A stretch of DNA of 64,000 bases from Salipiger bermudensis (GTDB lineage Bacteria > Pseudomonadota > Alphaproteobacteria > Rhodobacterales > Rhodobacteraceae), in contig NZ_JAHVIA010000008.1 of assembly GCF_019801965.1 (NCBI RefSeq), positions 279,921 to 343,920 of the forward strand. Reading direction: 5' to 3'. The notes beneath the pieces are model-generated. The model saw only the letters and a list, made by a program, of their open reading frames with translations, searched no databases and was not told the DNA's origin. The translations under genes and the position numbers were made by a program. Of the stretch, positions 63,890 through 64,000 are shown in pieces; position 1 is the first letter of the stretch, and each line of letters opens with the position of its first letter.

Positions 63890-64000
63890 CTACCCGAAGC
63901 GCGACTCCCATGACCTGCGAGAGTAGGGGCGTCGGCCGATTTCCTCCATCATCTTTTCTCGAAAGACCTCGGCCGGGGTCCTCCATCCAAGGCATTTGCG
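63890..64000 (-). mobile_element. 3' end of an IS30-like transposase gene (partial)
   Basis: The last 36 codons of a minus-strand frame running in from beyond the window edge read RKCLGWRTPAEVFREKMMEE, then I-G-R-R-P-Y and a stop at 63890-63892. The R-K-C-L-G-W-R-T-P-A-E block is the conserved C-terminus of IS30-family transposases. The last 12 residues look unlike usual family ends. Whether the element is complete cannot be seen; no terminal inverted repeat could be assigned with certainty. Confidence 0.75.

Overview
The window looks like chromosomal DNA of a high-GC alphaproteobacterium, most likely a member of the Rhodobacteraceae (roseobacter group). This rests on the gene set and order (ccmF-ccmH; gltA-gltX-comEC-lexA-moeA-moaC-trp; uppS-cdsA-dxr-rseP-bamA-skp-fabZ-lpxA-lpxI-lpxB), a methionine synthase split into separate proteins, and two LexA boxes of the alphaproteobacterial GTTC-N7-GTTC type. 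There are no rRNA or tRNA genes, no phage and no CRISPR array. The only mobile-element trace is the 3' end of an IS30-like transposase at the right edge.

Layout. 1-4.5 kb: end of a cytochrome c maturation operon (ccmF, ccmH), a VOC protein, a DUF2087 protein and an enoyl-CoA hydratase. 5-15.4 kb: gltA and gltX, comEC, then a minus-strand operon trpG-trpD-ung-trpC-moaC-moeA ending before an SOS-controlled lexA. 15.5-17.3 kb: a YibQ-type deacetylase with a very long acidic linker. 17.5-24.9 kb: one-carbon/methionine block (DUF1638 protein, corrinoid protein, homocysteine methyltransferase, methyl-THF-binding protein, HAD phosphatase, metF, 'virulence factor' protein) interrupted by a plus-strand radical SAM gene that carries its own LexA box. 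25-34 kb: sulfotransferase, Ppx/GppA, SSB, lytic transglycosylase, di-haem peroxidase, an orphan Tat-exported ABC solute-binding protein, AraC regulator, miaA. 33.8-48.1 kb: pyrH, an inserted trkH-trkA pair, then frr and the envelope block through lpxB, with a previously short-listed-out 41-codon membrane ORF between rseP and bamA. 48.2-55.2 kb: ialB-like protein, an sRNA-like intergenic region, a HerA/DUF853 ATPase, and a LuxR regulator-FIST sensor-hybrid kinase operon resembling NosP/NahK. 55.2-63.7 kb: YejA-like binding protein, a well-supported candidate sRNA, 3-hydroxybutyrate dehydrogenase, patatin, YjhX, an exported PHB depolymerase-like esterase, a DUF502 protein and psuK-psuG.

The most unusual signals are non-coding. 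(1) A dispersed intergenic repeat occurs at nine sites, eight of them in gaps between convergent genes. Its three full-length copies have the same three-hairpin architecture, and the middle hairpin keeps its pairing while its sequence changes. (2) Two or three intergenic transcription units have promoter, hairpin, C-rich single strand and terminator, and look like trans-acting sRNAs; the best is at 57.2 kb next to 3-hydroxybutyrate dehydrogenase. (3) A second LexA box lies directly in front of a PA0069/SplB-like radical SAM gene. All names are assigned from recognisable motifs and family knowledge; no database search was run.
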